A stretch of 64,000 nucleotides of DNA from Nematostella vectensis (GCF_932526225.1 NC_064040.1:16849994-16913993); one strand, 5' to 3'. Shown: positions 36,631-46,395, counted from the stretch's first letter. Program-made: numbers and translations. Notes: generated by a model not told the origin, from the sequence alone.

Positions 36631-37500
36631 CCTATATACCATATACTTTTGTCGTATATTATTATACGACAAAAATGTGATAATGCCATAAAAACTGACG
36701 TACATTTTGTAAGCCATTAATACAACTTAATTTATACATATATATTACAACCAAATATAAGGTAGCCTTTTATGATCTATAATTCGTCGCGTCGCAGTTG
36801 CAAAAGTCAAGGGAAGCGAGATCTGGAAGAAATAATTTTTCTAAAAGCATGGGTTTCAAGTCTTAGTCTTAAATGGACAGAAATCCGGAGTAAACTTAGC
36901 AATACAGAGTTTTATTTAACAAAAGCGTAGATTAATAGTATTTCTGTCAGTAGTCAGCTAATTATTTCCTTTCGGTACTAAAACTAGTATCTTTTAATAA
37001 TATGTACGGTACTAAAACTAGTATCATTCAATAATATATACGGTACTAAAACTAGTATCATTCATTAATATACACGGTTCCCGGCGCAACCGGCGCCCCT
37101 AGTTTCATGCCAGTAAGTCTAGCAATCGTCAGATTCTATTGAGTGGCTTTCTGACTGTTAAATTTGCTTTTATATTCCGTGGCTCAAAATGTATTTTAGA
37201 CTAATACCGGCATTTAGTAACTTTAGCTCGTTTACAAGGGAAAAAAGCTTCTCAAATATTGCAGCACAATGGGAATTCTATCGTTGCATTTTATATACCG
37301 TTTTAGTTTGAATCATCCTGTGGTCTGCTCTATGTTATTCTCTTTTCTCGTAATATTTTTTATTCAGATTCGAATTCCAGCGCACCCGGTAGTCATACAT
37401 TGACAATGATACAGTGCAACAACGGTTCACAATACCAGCGAGATCATGAAGAATTTTATTCTACGCCTTAGGGGATTCTCGCTGGTATGCGCATGAAATT
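36631..37500. other. Intergenic spacer with a short tandem repeat
   Basis: Downstream of the ZNF410-like stop. Three copies of a ~39-bp unit with CGGTACTAAAACTAGTATC lie at 36972-37080. The left part of the exonuclease gene may extend into this stretch, but I could not identify its last exon. Confidence 0.6.
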
Positions 37501-37555
37501 TGTCCTAAGTCGCACTGTTTTTATCTGACATGGCTGCCATATGAAAAAAACTTAC

Positions 37556-38751
37556 AATTTTGTTAATAATCCTAATTGTTTTCGTTACACGGGGCTTACT
37601 GCCCTTCACATTAAGCTGGCTGTATTGAGGCGGAAGCGCCAGCACTGTTAACAGCCCCCTTTCGCCACCCTCTTTATAAACACTTCTCATTTTATTGAAG
37701 TCCATCCCACTTTTGGCTATCTTCTCTTTCATGGATGAGGAAACGGGCAGACCCCACAAAGTAAACTCCCGGTTTTTCACTTCCTGTGAATGTTTCATCT
37801 GTTTCATAAAGTTATTTATGGTGACGGAAGTGGACATGTCTTTTGGGATTTTCATCAAGACTTTGGCCAAAGCGCAGGCATCTGCTTGGGCATCGTGCGG
37901 CCTGTCGTTTGGGACACCAAACAAATGACCGTGAAGGGCAGGTAGCGATTCCTTTTTGAAAGAGGAATCAAGCGGGCTTTTTTCTTGTTTCTTTGACGCC
38001 CTTATAACTTTAACTGAGTCCAGAAGCACTAAACCAGTGCTAATGAATTCGTTCATGAGATTGTGTCTCTTCAGACAGTTTATCAACAATCGGAAATCAA
38101 ACCTGTCGCCATAATGTGCAACTAGGCGTAGCCTTTTCGGACTTTGGCTTTGGTGCATTTTCAGGAATGCAATAAATTCACGCAGACCATCCTTCTGTGA
38201 AGCGACGTCCGCGAGAGGCCTACCATCTTTTACCAGAACTCTAGACCCGTCTATAAATGCCTTGCTTATACCATGAACTCTGGTAGCGCCTAAATCAATA
38301 CTTCCCCTTGGAAACATGTACCGGGAATGTAGAGGATCACCATTCTCGCTAGCGCATGCTAATTGTATTATATCGTCATTACTTGTATCGAGACCGGTGG
38401 TCTCTGTGTCAAACATTACAGATGTATAATCATCCCATTCAGTAAGACGTTCGCCTTCATTTTCCTCTACATCCATCTCCGATGTACCACCTGAGAGTTC
38501 TTTGTACCTCAAAAAGTCCTCCTCCGTTATTGTTTCTCTTAAGTGAACAATTTGCTCTCTCTTTATGATGCCCTCCTCCTGACGTCCTTCCCCAGTGTGA
38601 TTCCATAGTGTGTTTCTGGGTGCCTTGCTATTGGATGGTCCAGCAATTGAGCCAACACCCGACGACAAGTCATGCTCATTCCCTCGTTTTCTTGACTCGG
38701 ATTTTGTCGCATTGATTGGGCGTTTGTTTTCTTTTTCAGATGACTCCCAGG
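37556..38751 (-). CDS. DEDDh (DnaQ-like) 3'-5' exonuclease, large internal exon
   Basis: A ~400-codon exon bounded by an acceptor (TTGTTTTTTCAG at 38752) and a donor (AAAATT/GTAAGT at 37556). The frame stays open to 37505 only by reading through the donor. The catalytic set of a DEDDh nuclease is visible: FDTETTGLD (first D and E), HYGDRFDFRLL (second D), and HDAQADACAL (H and last D). A lysine- and serine-rich tail precedes the domain; another segment after it (KEGGERGLLTVLALPPQ) ends at the donor. The host gene seems ordinary in base composition. I cannot name the orthologue; it resembles TREX-like or PML-tail-like exonuclease domains of animals. The first and last exons are not identified. 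Confidence 0.75.
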
Positions 38752-39029
38752 ACTGAAAAAACAAAACATGGAAAGTCAGTAATGCAAAACAATTTTTAAA
38801 CCTTCCCTACACAATATAGGTCGATCGAAAGCGGAGGCTACCTAAACGAGGTAATGGCGGGGTTTCCATAAATGACGTCGCCTTGCTGGACGGAACTGAA
38901 ACAAGAGAATGTAAAAGACATCTACATATATGTCAATGGACAGAAAATAGTTTTCTTATATCGCGTTGATTTTTCGGTTAGATTTTTTTTTCGGTTGCAA
39001 TGCCGGAATAGACCCCCTTTCGAGATTTA

Positions 39030-39520
39030 ATAGACGTTCAGAACTACTGCCGGCAGTTTTGTGTTTTCTCGGATCCTTGGTAGAGACATGCTTTCGGAAA
39101 GAGCTCATTCTTAGCTTGCTTGACAGAGGCTTCAGCTTTCTTTTCGTTGGACTGCTCCTTAGACCAGCCGATCTGAATCACTTGCCTCAGCTGCTGTAGA
39201 ATCTCGTCATCTCTTGTGTTTCTTGACCTCAGCTAGACGATCTACAGTGAGTAACTTAGCCACATTGATCTTCTCGAACTCCCCGGATGCATTCTTTAAA
39301 GACCGCAGAAATACCCGGCTTAGAGTGTCAACTAAATAAATCTCTGCATGGCTTGCGAAGGCGACCGGCTGGCCTCTGCGTCAGAGCGGCCCCAGGCCTC
39401 CATAAATAACCATATCATCATGTATACCGTCCAGCTTATTTAAGGCTTGAGTTGCTTTGTTACTTTCTTTTGGGACATATCGCCTGATACAGAGATTCCA
39501 AATTGTAGTCGCTTCTAGGC
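39030..39520 (-). mobile_element. Decayed Ty3/gypsy-type retrotransposon fragment
   Basis: On the minus strand, pieces read IHDDMVIYG (reverse transcriptase active site region), VAFASHAEIYLVDTLSRVFL (RNase H end) and, after a frameshift near 39212, DDEILQQLRQVIQIGW, the spacer before integrase in gypsy polyproteins. Stops and frameshifts show it is dead. Confidence 0.7.
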
Positions 39521-39599
39521 AAATCTGCTAAAGGGCGTGTGAAACGTGGTCAACTTGATGGATTTATTATGTGCCAGTACCCATTACGTGTAATCACAT

Positions 39600-39945
39600 T
39601 GGTGAAGAGCTTTTGAAGACCATCGGGAGAAAAACATCATAATAACCGGGAAGGGCTTGTTACGTTGCCTATCCTAGTTCTGTTCTTCCTGTTAAAGAAG
39701 TAGGATCTCAGTAGGTGGAAGGAGTTCTTGGTCATTCCGTACGCTTCCAGTTTCAGAAGTAGCAAAGCTGGAGACACAGTTTCAAAGGCTTTACTCATGT
39801 CGGTCGACAGGACTTCAGTAGTGTGCTTACTTCCAGTCTTCCACCAATCGCAACTGTATCGCTTCAGCTTTAGCTGTTCATGACTTTGTCAGACAATTGT
39901 TCTAGCTGGTCACATAGTGGCTTCTTGACCTTGTCGACGGGGGGG
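39600..39945 (-). mobile_element. LINE reverse transcriptase fragment (left half of an interrupted LINE)
   Basis: On the minus strand the broken frame includes STDMSKAF, SPALLLLKLEAYGM and LRSYFFNRKNRTR, signatures of a non-LTR reverse transcriptase of the CR1/L2/Rex type. The 5' side of the fragment breaks off near 39945, just where the GC-rich element begins. Confidence 0.7.
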
Positions 39946-40084
39946 ACTGGGGGGTTTCAGAGGAACCGGTGGGAGGCGTGGATCGCCCCTCCGGGCCTCC
40001 CAGCGCCGTCTCCCGTCTTAGGCCTGGGGGGCGCGAATCGTCTCTCCGAGCCCCCCAGCTCCGTCTCTATATATCGAGCGTATA

Positions 40085-40350
40085 ATGTTTCACGTACATG
40101 AACAATCGGCAAAAGCTAATGTGGGCCAAATCGATTTCACGTACATAGATGGTTTTGGCCAAATCGATTTCAGATAATGTTTCGCGTACATAAACAATCG
40201 GCAAAAGCTAAATCGATTTCACGCACGTAAACAATCGGCAAAAGTTAATGTAGGCAAAATAGATTTCGCGAACACGAATAATCAATTAGGGGCAGGTGTT
40301 TCGCGTGCATGAATAACCAATCAGGGCTGCGGTGTTTCGCGTCCATGAAT
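40085..40350. repeat. Degenerate direct repeats at the left end of the virus-like element
   Basis: Five or more copies of a motif close to TTTCRCGTACATRAACAAT, often followed by CGGCAAAAGCTAA, spaced 40-60 bp apart. They lie between the left edge and the first gene. Such iterons could be a replication origin or promoter elements; the sequence alone does not decide. Confidence 0.6.
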
Positions 40351-40644
40351 AATTAGGGTGTAGGCCGGGCGCGCGCAAGCCCAAGGACCTGCGCGTACAC
40401 GACTTTTTGGGGCAAATAGTGGTGGGGCCGCGAAAACGAGGGAGGCCGCCAACCTACGGAGCGCGGAATAATCGTTTTTCGGCTGTGAGTTCGAAGCCGC
40501 CTGCGTGGCGTTTAAACCTGAGTTCTACTCGAACACCCCGCTCCCGAACTCCTCGCGAATTTTTTGCAGTCTCTTTTTCATCCTTTCGCGTGCCACCAGG
40601 GAGGGCCCCCTCCCGCTTTTTTTATAATGCGGTGCGAGGCCGTG

Positions 40645-41202
40645 TCAAGCTCTGATGGCGGCCTTGAGCGTGTTGTATCTCTCTTGTTCCTGAAGTATTA
40701 GCCGAAACTCTTCGTCTGAGATACGCCCGTCTTGCAGAGCCTTAGAGACCAGCTCGCTGATCGAGTTTTTCTTACTCTCCGCTAGAACCATCGTGTCTTC
40801 GTGTTTAGCCACCTTGCTCGTAAGACCCCTAGAGACCACCCCCGCGCCCGCGCCCACGACACCGACCAGCCCAGCGACCCCTGCCAGCGGAGCGCCGATC
40901 AGAACCCCTATTCCACTCAAAGAGACTCCCAGCCCGGCGCTGGAAAGTACCCCTGCAGCGATGCCGGATGCCACAGACACAGCATGGGTAACGGCGTAGG
41001 CGCGCTTATACTTCTTCCGCACCTGTCGATAATGCGTTATCTCATTGTCTAGAACCGCCTGAGTGTCACGTATTACCTGGAGTCGGAAACTTTGCGCGTC
41101 GCCGCCGGTGCTTGCCGGAGCGGTAGGCGTTTGCGGGGGGTGGGCACTGGGAAGCGGGGGATATATGGATATGCCACCGCTGCTGACGTCGCTGTTCGCC
41201 AT
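40645..41202 (-). CDS. Virus-like element: small glycine-rich membrane protein (185 aa)
   Basis: A proline-rich N-terminus is followed by a helix with YRQVRKKYKRAYAV, then two Gly/Ala-rich hydrophobic stretches (about residues 75-125), then a charged C-terminal helix with SKALQDGRISDEEF. The ATG at 41200-41202 is the only good start. I recall this family as unnamed proteins in cnidarian genomes; it probably sits in a membrane, function unknown. It is co-oriented with and 16 bp after the next gene to the right. Confidence 0.75.
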   Translation of the reverse strand: MANSDVSSGGISIYPPLPSAHPPQTPTAPASTGGDAQSFRLQVIRDTQAVLDNEITHYRQVRKKYKRAYAVTHAVSVASGIAAGVLSSAGLGVSLSGIGVLIGAPLAGVAGLVGVVGAGAGVVSRGLTSKVAKHEDTMVLAESKKNSISELVSKALQDGRISDEEFRLILQEQERYNTLKAAIRA

Positions 41203-41218
41203 GCCTGCTATGTCGGAC

Positions 41219-41907
41219 CTAGGTTAGCTCTAATACGAGGCGGACAGGCTTGCCCTTAAAGTCCACCCGTCTACCACGGTCATCCCTGACCCATATTCGG
41301 ATACTCGAGACAAACTCAGAGGAAGACGCTGCGACGCAAATGGGGATGTCGGGCCCATAGACGACTTTCTCGTGCGGCCTCCCGCGGGTTTCTAGGCAAG
41401 CGAGAACATTTGAAGGCTCGTCTAAGGCGAGGCACTGCGAGCGGTCTACGATGTCGCAGAAGACGTAGATGGCCTCTATTTTCGGCAAAGTCACCTCAAG
41501 TGGGGGGGAGCCCACGGGCATTGCGAGGCCCCGCTCCCCCATCTGATCGTCTTTAGCCTCTAGGCCAAATAGTGCGCAAAGCTCGGCGTTCAGGAACACA
41601 ACGCCTGTGGACACGAGCACGATCTTCCCGGTGAGGGGGTCCTGCTTCGCGGTCAGAATCTGGCTTTTAGCGTGGTTGATCGTTTCCACGATGGACTCGG
41701 CCGTGTGGTGCCCGGCTGGCAGAGTAGCGATGGGCGGGAGGGAGGCATAGTCGTTATCTGCTGCTCCCGCTCGAGATTATACCAGCTGTTAAACAGCGAG
41801 CACTGCCGGAGCGCCACAAAGCGTGGGCGCCTTATCGGCTGCCCGAAGAAGAGCGTCAGTTCACCTCCGGTAAACTCAGCGTGTAGGACCACCATTGTGT
41901 TGAACAT
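41219..41907 (-). pseudogene. Virus-like element: unknown protein, broken by a frameshift
   Basis: Two overlapping minus-strand frames form what looks like one gene of about 228 codons. The first part starts at 41907 (or the second ATG at 41895) with VVLHAEFTGGEL; it loses sense after the codons for YNLER near 41770. The second part is open in another frame from about 41766 to the stop at 41219, with coding-like sequence upstream of its first ATG (41689). One base gained or lost near 41745-41770 explains both. Programmed frameshifting or an assembly error are alternatives. Its start is 30 bp from the divergent plus-strand gene. Function not recognised. Confidence 0.65.
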
Positions 41908-41937
41908 AGCCCGCCTTCGTGTTTAATAGGGTTGAGC

Positions 41938-42831
41938 ATGGATTGGGAAGGCTGGCAGATGCTGAACGAGGTCCCCCGAAGGAAGGAGGAGGAGACGAAG
42001 AAGGCGGCAGTTGCGGCGGGAGCCTCTATAGCCGAACATATCAAACACGCTATAGCCGAACAAGCCAAAAAACCGGTCCCCCTAGGTTTCCCTAGGTCTC
42101 TGACCCTCGCGCAAAAGCTGCTCTACGCCGTGCCCGCGACCCCCGTGGAGAGCACGGCCTCAGACATCACCCCACTACTCACGCAGCTGGAGATACACGT
42201 GGCTGAGGACAAATCATTCACGACTAGGGTCCGAGACATATTCAAAGAGACAGTAGTCACACACAAGTCCGCCAAGGAGTCTCGCCGGTGGCTATCGGAG
42301 CCTTCCTATGGGTACTGGCCACAGCAACTCAACTTTGCGGTCTGGTGCGCAACCGCCGGATGTGGGGTGTCCCTAACTGACCCCACTTTCGCCACGCTCC
42401 CCTCTGTCATCAGGGGATTTCTAAGGTTTCACGTCTACTTCACCACCCGGAGGATACTCTACGAGCTCGGCGTCCCCTTGCCTGGCGACATCCCGTTCAC
42501 GCAAAAAGGCAACCCCTACAAGAAGGCCGCTTTCGAGCGTCTATGCATAGAGTTCGGTTTGCCGCGTAAGCCGGACTTCCGATGGAAAGGCGGGCGGAAC
42601 CATGGGCTAGGCGATGTGTTTGTGTTCTACCCGGGGGAGGGGTATCGCAACGTGCACGTGATCCGTGGCTACGACACGGCGGCGGATGAGTACCCGAGCC
42701 ACCTCAATCTGTTTAGCGACGAAGGTGGGACGTACAATAGTGGGAAGCAGGTGGGTTACATACGCAACGACGACCACGGGGGCGTGCAATATAGCTGGTT
42801 TGCGCCCCCCAAAGGCGAGGGGCTGACATAA
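41938..42831 (+). CDS. Virus-like element: conserved unknown protein, N-terminal part
   Basis: Starts at ATG 41938 (an upstream TTG is in frame but unlikely). It contains NFAVWCATAGCGVSL and RRILYELGVPLPGD, motifs I remember in unnamed cnidarian proteins from similar elements. The frame meets TAA at 42829-42831, but the same frame is open on both sides and coding-like immediately after it, so the gene originally continued to 43458. It may be a structural (minor capsid) component by position; that is a guess. Confidence 0.7.
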   Translation: MDWEGWQMLNEVPRRKEEETKKAAVAAGASIAEHIKHAIAEQAKKPVPLGFPRSLTLAQKLLYAVPATPVESTASDITPLLTQLEIHVAEDKSFTTRVRDIFKETVVTHKSAKESRRWLSEPSYGYWPQQLNFAVWCATAGCGVSLTDPTFATLPSVIRGFLRFHVYFTTRRILYELGVPLPGDIPFTQKGNPYKKAAFERLCIEFGLPRKPDFRWKGGRNHGLGDVFVFYPGEGYRNVHVIRGYDTAADEYPSHLNLFSDEGGTYNSGKQVGYIRNDDHGGVQYSWFAPPKGEGLT

Positions 42832-43458
42832 GCAGGGCTAGGGAGACTCGACCGCTCGGTCGAGGCGTTCGTCTACACAGTGCTTGGTGCACAGGTAAAC
42901 GTCCGTTCCTCCATCGCAGGGGCCGGTGGGCCGGCCATGGAGGCGCAGGCGGAGTTCACGGAGCTGCTCGAAGACGCGATCATAGAAAACGACATCGCTC
43001 AAAGCGTGCAAAGGTACCAGTTAGCCGTGCAGGAGGCCAAGGTGAGACTGAGTCTTGCGGTTGCACCGGGTGTGTGGCTGATGCCGAGCGATCTGGTGAT
43101 AAACACGCAAAGCGTCGTGGGCTACAACAATAAGCTGCAGAAAGCCACGGACTCCATGAAGCTCGGCGCAAACGCGATCAACACCGAGACAAAGCCAGTC
43201 GGTGCTCATAACATGGCCGGTGGGCATCCTAGGGTGCAACACGAGACTGACCACGTGCCGCCCCGGCGGCAAAGCGCCCCTGCGAAAGTGCACGCGGAGG
43301 GCGCGGCTGCCCCGGACCTGGGCAGGCCGCCGGGTGCCGTTCCGGCGTCGGCACGACAGGCTGCGCATAGCACGTCGGGCGAAAAGAGTGACCACACCGC
43401 CCTCAAGGTGGGGTTGTCGGTGCTCGTGGCGGCCGCGGCGTATTACTTGTTCCGATGA
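42832..43458 (+). CDS. Virus-like element: C-terminal part of the same protein, after an in-frame stop
   Basis: Directly in frame with the preceding gene. The segment with VEAFVYTVLGAQ upstream of the first usable ATG (42937) is protein-like, which argues that the TAA at 42829 splits one ancestral gene of roughly 500 codons. It has LLEDAI, APGVWLMPSDL and VVGYNNKLQ motifs, a disordered proline-rich part, and a C-terminal membrane anchor (GLSVLVAAAAYYLF). If translated alone it would start at 42937. Its end overlaps the convergent gene by 16 bp. Confidence 0.65.
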   Translation, partial: AGLGRLDRSVEAFVYTVLGAQVNVRSSIAGAGGPAMEAQAEFTELLEDAIIENDIAQSVQRYQLAVQEAKVRLSLAVAPGVWLMPSDLVINTQSVVGYNNKLQKATDSMKLGANAINTETKPVGAHNMAGGHPRVQHETDHVPPRRQSAPAKVHAEGAAAPDLGRPPGAVPASARQAAHSTSGEKSDHTALKVGLSVLVAAAAYYLFR

Positions 43459-44411
43459 CTGCTTTGCATTTGACGAACCGAGAACGCGGCTACGGCTAGA
43501 ATGAGCAGCCACGCGTTTTCGCCAAGGAATTTCACCGCTTCTCCTGCGGCCTTAAACACGAAGTACGCGATGCTGCCTACTAGCCCGGGGAGAAGCTCGC
43601 CCAGCTTTTTCCCGATGGCCTTAAGCCCGTTACCGACCCCTCTGGCCACGGAAGAGAGCGACTTGCCGAGCGACGTCACAATGGCCGCGATTGTCGTCGC
43701 TACGGCCAACCCGATAGCGGTGGCGGTGAAGCCGTACTTTTTGAAGATGGCTTTGATGTGTTCTCTTAGCGGCTTTTGGTTCTCGAGCTCTCGGTTTTCG
43801 CCTTCTAGTTCGTCAATCTCGGACAGCCTCTCCTCGTTGCGCTCACGGGCCTCTTGGCGGCTACTCTCTGACGAGTTAGGGTCGTCGATGGTCTCCCTGT
43901 CTGTGGCTGCCACCCCTTGCAGCTCTTGGATCCGTTCTGTGTTCTCCTGGATGACCGCGTCTATCTCTGCCACGGACCCCATCGCCAGCTTGAAGCCTCT
44001 CAGGTTTGCAACGTCCTGTCGGACGCTCCCGTCCTCGTTGAACAGCTGTCTTGGTTTAGACCACCCCCCTTTGTCGAGGTTGCGAACCCGTATTAGCGTC
44101 TTTCCCCTCCGGTCTGACTGGAACCGTAGCAGACTCTCTCTAAGGTTTGGGTATTCCTCCCTGAGGAACTGGAGACCGAGTCTTGCCGCCGCACCCTCTG
44201 TGATGAACGAGGTTTCAGCACTTGCCGTTCCTGCGGTTTGCGAAGCCGTCCTATGCGCAGCATGCATACGCGACGACGTGCTCGTCATCGGGATCGACTC
44301 CCCGTCGTCGGGGTCGAACGGGATAAGGGGTGTCGTCTCGTCGTCCCCCACCCCGCGATCGGCGGACTCACCCGGCAAGGTATCGTCAATGTCAACGTCA
44401 ACATCACCCAT
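43443..44411 (-). CDS. Virus-like element: membrane-anchored coiled-coil protein (322 aa)
   Basis: An acidic N-terminus (DVDVDIDD), a central globular part, a coiled coil rich in E and R (about residues 155-215), then FKKYGFTATAIGLAV and two hydrophobic segments (about 228-300) with KGVGNGLK-like GVGNGLKAIGKKLGELLPG between them, and a basic tail. The plus strand also has a long open frame here (43501-44565), but it is serine-rich and antisense in character. I recall this family in cnidarian genomes. Likely a virion membrane or core protein. The start faces the capsid gene across an intergenic region with an 18-bp palindrome. Confidence 0.75.
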   Translation of the reverse strand: MGDVDVDIDDTLPGESADRGVGDDETTPLIPFDPDDGESIPMTSTSSRMHAAHRTASQTAGTASAETSFITEGAAARLGLQFLREEYPNLRESLLRFQSDRRGKTLIRVRNLDKGGWSKPRQLFNEDGSVRQDVANLRGFKLAMGSVAEIDAVIQENTERIQELQGVAATDRETIDDPNSSESSRQEARERNEERLSEIDELEGENRELENQKPLREHIKAIFKKYGFTATAIGLAVATTIAAIVTSLGKSLSSVARGVGNGLKAIGKKLGELLPGLVGSIAYFVFKAAGEAVKFLGENAWLLILAVAAFSVRQMQSSHRNK

Positions 44412-44440
44412 GATGCGCGCGCATAACTCGTGCTATGCTA

Positions 44441-44458
44441 TGTTAGACATGTCTAACA
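44441..44458. promoter_or_regulatory. Perfect 18-bp palindrome in a divergent promoter region
   Basis: TGTTAGACATGTCTAACA is its own reverse complement. It lies between the divergent starts of the 322-residue gene (44411, minus) and the capsid gene (44499 or 44508, plus). It has the form of an operator for a dimeric DNA-binding protein. Confidence 0.6.
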
Positions 44459-44498
44459 GTCCGCACCATAGCCACGCGACTTCGTACTTTATGTGCAT

Positions 44499-45773
44499 AT
44501 GTATACGATGTCAGTCAGCGATAAACTCGACCCCCACCGAACACCCAGAATCCCTCTGGGGTTAAAAGACGAGAGAACAGTTCACCGGGTCACTCTCAAC
44601 CCGTCGACGGCCTCCCCAGAGGAGACGCTATATGTGGCGGTCCCGAAGCTGTCGGAAGGCGTCACGCTCGTGCCTGGCTCCTTGAGGGTCGGTCTCGAAC
44701 TCTCCGTCTCAGGCCATGCGAATAATACCGTCGTGAACAACGTCGGCCGAAATCTCGTGAGCCGCCTGAAAATCACGTTTGCAGGAGAAATGCTCCAGGA
44801 CACCAACCGCTACGACGTCTTCAAGACGTATGAGGAGCTTTACCTGTCCAAGGTCGAGAGAGAGGACCGCTTGGAGCAGGGCATACAGTCGGAAAACATG
44901 CGCAAGCTTCGCTCCAAGGCCGGCGATAAGGCGACCAGTAACGCCAAGGAGAACGCTCTAAGCGCCACCCACGGGGCGAGGTACACCATCCCGCTAGACC
45001 ATTCTCTGCTGACGGACCACGGCGTGCTATACCCAAGGGCGCTCTCCGAGGCGCTGCTCTTCGAGATCACGTTCGCATCGGCTGACCAGGTAGTAGTCGG
45101 AACTGATGCCACCAATTTATCCTATGGCATCAAAAATCTAGAGCTGGAGTACGAAAGCCTGAGGGATGACAACCTCGTCCGGTCTGCAGCCGCCGCCTAC
45201 CACAACGGCACAACGTTCTTCTACGAGCAAGTGAACCTTCACAAGACCTTCGTGATTAGCAAAGGGACGGACAGCATAATCAACGAGAGTGTCAACCTGC
45301 CGCGAAGGTCTATGAGTGGTCTGCTGCTCCTCTTCGTGGAGCCATACACGGCAGGGACTCGCGACTCTGAGAAGTTCGTGTACCCCGACATCAAGAGCGT
45401 TCGCGTTACAATCGACGGCACGCCAAACAAAGTCTTCAGCCAGGGCCTGCGCCCCACGGATTTCTGGAGGGAGGCGAAAAGGCGGTTCGTCCGCCCCTCC
45501 CCGGGGGGGCACAGCGGAGCGCCCGCCGCCCCGGCAATCGGCCCCGAGTCGTTCTATGGCGATAACAAATTTGCTCTGTGGATCGACCTTCGAACGACGG
45601 ACGACAGCGCCATCCATAGGGGTGGTCTCCGATTGGTCAATACCCGCGACGGCGTGCACCTCGAGATAAAACGCACGGCAGGCGGCTCGGGTAGCGTAAA
45701 CTGTCACGTGTTTGTAGTGGCCGACGCCCAGATGAACCTTATGAACGGACAACTAGAGTCCATACAATACTGA
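44499..45773 (+). CDS. Virus-like element: candidate major capsid protein (double jelly-roll type)
   Basis: About 424 residues from ATG 44499, or 421 from ATG 44508. Its length, its position just before the packaging ATPase, and a beta-rich sequence with conserved stretches (GHANNTVVNNVGRNL, FAGEMLQDTNRYDVF, LTDHGVLYPRAL, RRSMSGLLLLFVEPYTAG) fit the capsid proteins of Polinton-like viruses. From memory similar proteins are widespread as unnamed cnidarian predictions. I assign the capsid role by context and overall form; no single catalytic motif can prove it. The frame is intact, in contrast with some neighbours. Confidence 0.65.
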   Translation: MYTMSVSDKLDPHRTPRIPLGLKDERTVHRVTLNPSTASPEETLYVAVPKLSEGVTLVPGSLRVGLELSVSGHANNTVVNNVGRNLVSRLKITFAGEMLQDTNRYDVFKTYEELYLSKVEREDRLEQGIQSENMRKLRSKAGDKATSNAKENALSATHGARYTIPLDHSLLTDHGVLYPRALSEALLFEITFASADQVVVGTDATNLSYGIKNLELEYESLRDDNLVRSAAAAYHNGTTFFYEQVNLHKTFVISKGTDSIINESVNLPRRSMSGLLLLFVEPYTAGTRDSEKFVYPDIKSVRVTIDGTPNKVFSQGLRPTDFWREAKRRFVRPSPGGHSGAPAAPAIGPESFYGDNKFALWIDLRTTDDSAIHRGGLRLVNTRDGVHLEIKRTAGGSGSVNCHVFVVADAQMNLMNGQLESIQY

Positions 45774-45792
45774 GCACATACGCCGGAGCGGT

Positions 45793-46395
45793 ATGGACCC
45801 GAAAAACGTCCCATTTAACGCTCTCATCGTGGGCCCGACGTCATGCGGGAAGACCCAATTCGTAGTGGAACGACTGTGCGGCCCTTTCCGGGGCAAGTTT
45901 GACTACATCGTACTCATGTGCCCCACGTTTGTCTACAACAAAACATACGACGGCTTCGGCGAGGGCGACAATCGTCTGTTTGTCATCGTACCTGAGGCGG
46001 GTCAGATCGACATACTGCTGAGGTTTGTCTCCACTCTCTTCGAAGGCACTAATACGCTAATCATACTCGACGACTGTGCGGCCTCGAAAGACGTAAAGAG
46101 GCGCTCTGACCAGCTCGTCAACTTGGCGTTCAGCGCGCGCCACGTGGGTATCAGCGTGTGGGTGATCACGCAGCAGCTCACTAGCATCACGAAGCCGTTC
46201 CGCGAGAACATCGCGGCCCTGGTGGTCTTCTATACCCCGAGCAAGGCGGACATGAAAGCTATCCTGCATGACTACGGCGCGGAGCTTTCAGAGGAGAAGA
46301 TGAAAGAGTACATGAAGGCCCTCAAGACGAAAAAGTTCTCGAAGTTAGAGTTTTGCTTGCGTCACCCTTATACCATCGCCCTAGTCGAACGATGA
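45793..46395 (+). CDS. Virus-like element: FtsK/HerA-type packaging ATPase
   Basis: Complete 200-residue P-loop ATPase. Walker A is GPTSCGKT (residues 14-21), Walker B LIILDD (89-94), and a sensor-like WVITQQ follows at 123-128. The size and order match A32-like genome-packaging ATPases of Polinton-like viruses, virophages and related elements, which pump DNA into the capsid. It begins 20 bp after the capsid gene, and its stop overlaps the next ATG (ATGATGA), so the three genes are probably expressed together. Confidence 0.85.
   Translation: MDPKNVPFNALIVGPTSCGKTQFVVERLCGPFRGKFDYIVLMCPTFVYNKTYDGFGEGDNRLFVIVPEAGQIDILLRFVSTLFEGTNTLIILDDCAASKDVKRRSDQLVNLAFSARHVGISVWVITQQLTSITKPFRENIAALVVFYTPSKADMKAILHDYGAELSEEKMKEYMKALKTKKFSKLEFCLRHPYTIALVER

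Noticed and set aside
38752-38769. Translation start of the exonuclease at the beginning of its open frame.
   Set aside because: The apparent start codon is a TTG inside the polypyrimidine tract of a splice acceptor (TTGTTTTTTCAG), so the exon continues an upstream one.
43501-44565. Plus-strand 354-codon frame in the virus-like element, longer than the minus-strand gene.
   Set aside because: It is serine-rich with no domain pattern; the minus-strand frame has a coiled coil, membrane segments and a proper ATG facing the divergent promoter.
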